From CAZMGV01 sp964565925 (GTDB taxonomy: Bacteria; JAGRBM01; JAHCIT01), in NCBI GenBank assembly GCA_964565925.1, contig CAZMGV010000020.1:1-64000 (forward strand): 64,000 nt of DNA. Reading direction: 5' to 3'. Position 1 is the stretch's first letter. Every line of letters starts with the position of its first letter. The translations under genes were made by a program, and so were the position numbers. A model generated the notes under the pieces. That model searched no databases and was not told the DNA's origin. It worked only from the letters and a program-made list of their open reading frames with translations. Shown one piece after another: positions 62,958 through 64,000 of the stretch.

Positions 62958-63776
62958 ATGAGAACCCCGCGACTCACGCTGCTCCTGTGCGCGGCCGCAG
63001 CCGTCTGGCTCCAGTCTGCTTCCACCGCAGGCGCGCAGAGCCGCGCCGATCCGGCCCCCGCCGTTTCCAATGTGCCCGCCACGCCCAATGCGTCCGGCGC
63101 TTCCGGCGGCGTGCGGGGCTCGGTCACCATCATCGAGAAGAAGTTTTTCGGCTCCGGGCCGAAGGAGGACCGCTCCGGCGTCGTCGTCTCGGCCGAACCG
63201 GTGACGAAAAAACTGGCCGAGACCGTGCGGCAGATCGGCGAGGCGAACCGGTCGAAAACCGCTCCCGTGGTCGACATCGCCCAGAAGAAGAAGCAGTTCG
63301 CTCCGGTCGTGACGAGCATCTACAAGGGCGACAGCGTCGCGTTCAAAAACTACGACCACTTCTTCCACAACGTCTTTTCGCTGAGCGGCGCCAACAAGTT
63401 CGACATCGGCCACAAGAAGGGAACCGACGAGGGTCCGTCCCGCGACGTAATCACCTTCAACACCGCCGGCAAGGTCGAACTGTTCTGCGACATCCACCAG
63501 CAGATGTTTGGCCTGCTGTATGTGCTGGACACGCCGTTTCACACCATTACGAAAGACGACGGCACGTTCGAGCTTCAGGGGATGCCGCGCGGCGACTACA
63601 CGATCCGTTTCCAGCTGGAGGGAGCCGACGATGTCACCAAAACCGTGACCGTCGGCGCGCAGCCGGAAAAAATCGAGGCGACGATCAGCCAGATCCGCAA
63701 GACGAACGCCCGCGCCAAAGACCACACTCGCAAGGACGGGTCTTCCTATTCCGCCACGGCGGACGACCTGTACTGA
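62958..63776 (+). CDS. Exported cupredoxin-like copper protein
   Basis: A 272-residue secreted or periplasmic protein. It has a signal peptide ending near AGA, a low-complexity Ala/Pro/Gly linker, and a cupredoxin domain. Copper ligands of type 1 are visible: HN in FFHNVFSL, then C, H and M in LFCDIHQQMFG (C-x2-H-x3-M). A carboxypeptidase-regulatory-like beta domain (about residue 185-235; DGTFELQGMPRGDYTIRF) follows. This layout resembles methylamine-utilisation-type and plastocyanin-like proteins, so an electron carrier is likely. ATG 62958 has GAAAGAG upstream. It is followed by a partial gene nine bases later. Confidence 0.83.
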   Translation: MRTPRLTLLLCAAAAVWLQSASTAGAQSRADPAPAVSNVPATPNASGASGGVRGSVTIIEKKFFGSGPKEDRSGVVVSAEPVTKKLAETVRQIGEANRSKTAPVVDIAQKKKQFAPVVTSIYKGDSVAFKNYDHFFHNVFSLSGANKFDIGHKKGTDEGPSRDVITFNTAGKVELFCDIHQQMFGLLYVLDTPFHTITKDDGTFELQGMPRGDYTIRFQLEGADDVTKTVTVGAQPEKIEATISQIRKTNARAKDHTRKDGSSYSATADDLY

Positions 63777-63785
63777 GGATCCAGC

Positions 63786-64000
63786 GTGACCGGATCGAAT
63801 ATCCTGCTTTCCCCGCCCGTCCGCTGGCTCGCCCGCGCCGGACTGGCCGCCACCGGGTTGCGTCACTATCCGGTTTTTACAGTCCACCGGGTTGCGACGG
63901 GTCATAGTGCATCCCCAGCCGAAGCGTTTCTGGACCGCTGGACCGACCTCGATCTCGACACGCTGGAGCACCGGGCCGGAGAACTCGACCGCCGGTTCCG
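63786..64000 (+). CDS. Partial unknown gene, runs off the window
   Basis: An open frame from GTG 63786 to the end of the window encodes at least 71 residues (opens VTGSNILLSPPVRWLARAG). It follows the cupredoxin-like stop by nine bases. It may be the next gene of that operon, but too little is present to name a family. The start is not certain. Confidence 0.45.
   Translation, partial: MTGSNILLSPPVRWLARAGLAATGLRHYPVFTVHRVATGHSASPAEAFLDRWTDLDLDTLEHRAGELDRRF

Overview
The window is high-GC, densely coded bacterial chromosome from a Gram-negative organism. Outer-membrane lipoproteins, a TolC-type channel, a beta-barrel porin, MtgA and an OmpA/Pal-like lipoprotein all imply two membranes. The mix of multiheme c-type cytochromes, a Qrc-like quinone module, System II (ResB/CcsA) cytochrome maturation, a HdrD-like membrane FeS protein of the ETF:menaquinone oxidoreductase type and a WS/DGAT storage-lipid enzyme fits an environmental 'Deltaproteobacteria'/Desulfobacterota-like or neighbouring lineage. 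Taxonomy cannot be fixed from this window alone. I see no insertion sequence, prophage, integrase or CRISPR array.

Layout. (1) 0.2-5.4 kb: acyl-CoA metabolism (carboxyltransferase, two acyl-CoA dehydrogenases, a PaaX-like regulator), with a 33-bp spaced repeat on each side of the carboxyltransferase gene. (2) 5.5-10.7 kb: a self-contained ArsR-TolC-RND-DUF2892 efflux operon with a BigR/SqrR-like regulator, an apparently leaderless promoter, and no periplasmic adaptor gene. (3) 10.7-18.6 kb: an unknown gene behind a strongly structured leader, a Pal-like lipoprotein, WS/DGAT, MtgA, a geranylgeranyl-reductase-like flavoprotein, a one-heme beta-propeller protein and an SDR. (4) 18.6-35.8 kb, all on the minus strand: the most remarkable region. 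It encodes an outer-membrane porin, a 13-heme cytochrome, a giant decaheme OmcA/MtrC-family surface lipoprotein, a tetraheme cytochrome, ResB-CcsA maturation, a Qrc-like quinone complex (pentaheme cytochrome, molybdopterin-fold subunit, four-cluster FeS subunit, NrfD) and a radical SAM/SPASM protein. Together these could carry electrons between the quinone pool and the cell exterior. A tRNA-Arg(TCG) lies just upstream. (5) 36.3-41 kb: MarR regulator and a small catabolic operon (CMD, ornithine-cyclodeaminase-like, double cupin, DapA-like) with a convergent cupin. (6) 41-50.7 kb: PA0069-type radical SAM, PurU, the HdrD-like membrane FeS oxidoreductase, a metallophosphoesterase, RNase E/G, Usp and a YaeQ-like protein. 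(7) 50.7-59.5 kb, minus strand: information-processing run rimP-nusA-infB-ylxP-ruvA-(DUF1499 lipoprotein)-ruvB-hisS. (8) 59.7-64 kb: FMN reductase, Dus, cupin, saccharopine-dehydrogenase-like protein, a cupredoxin-like protein and a partial gene.

How it may work together (inference): beta-oxidation dehydrogenases would pass electrons through ETF and the HdrD-like protein to menaquinone. The Qrc-like complex exchanges electrons between quinone and periplasmic cytochromes, and the 13-heme/porin/decaheme set could carry them to an extracellular acceptor (or in reverse). ResB/CcsA in the same island would attach the c-type hemes.
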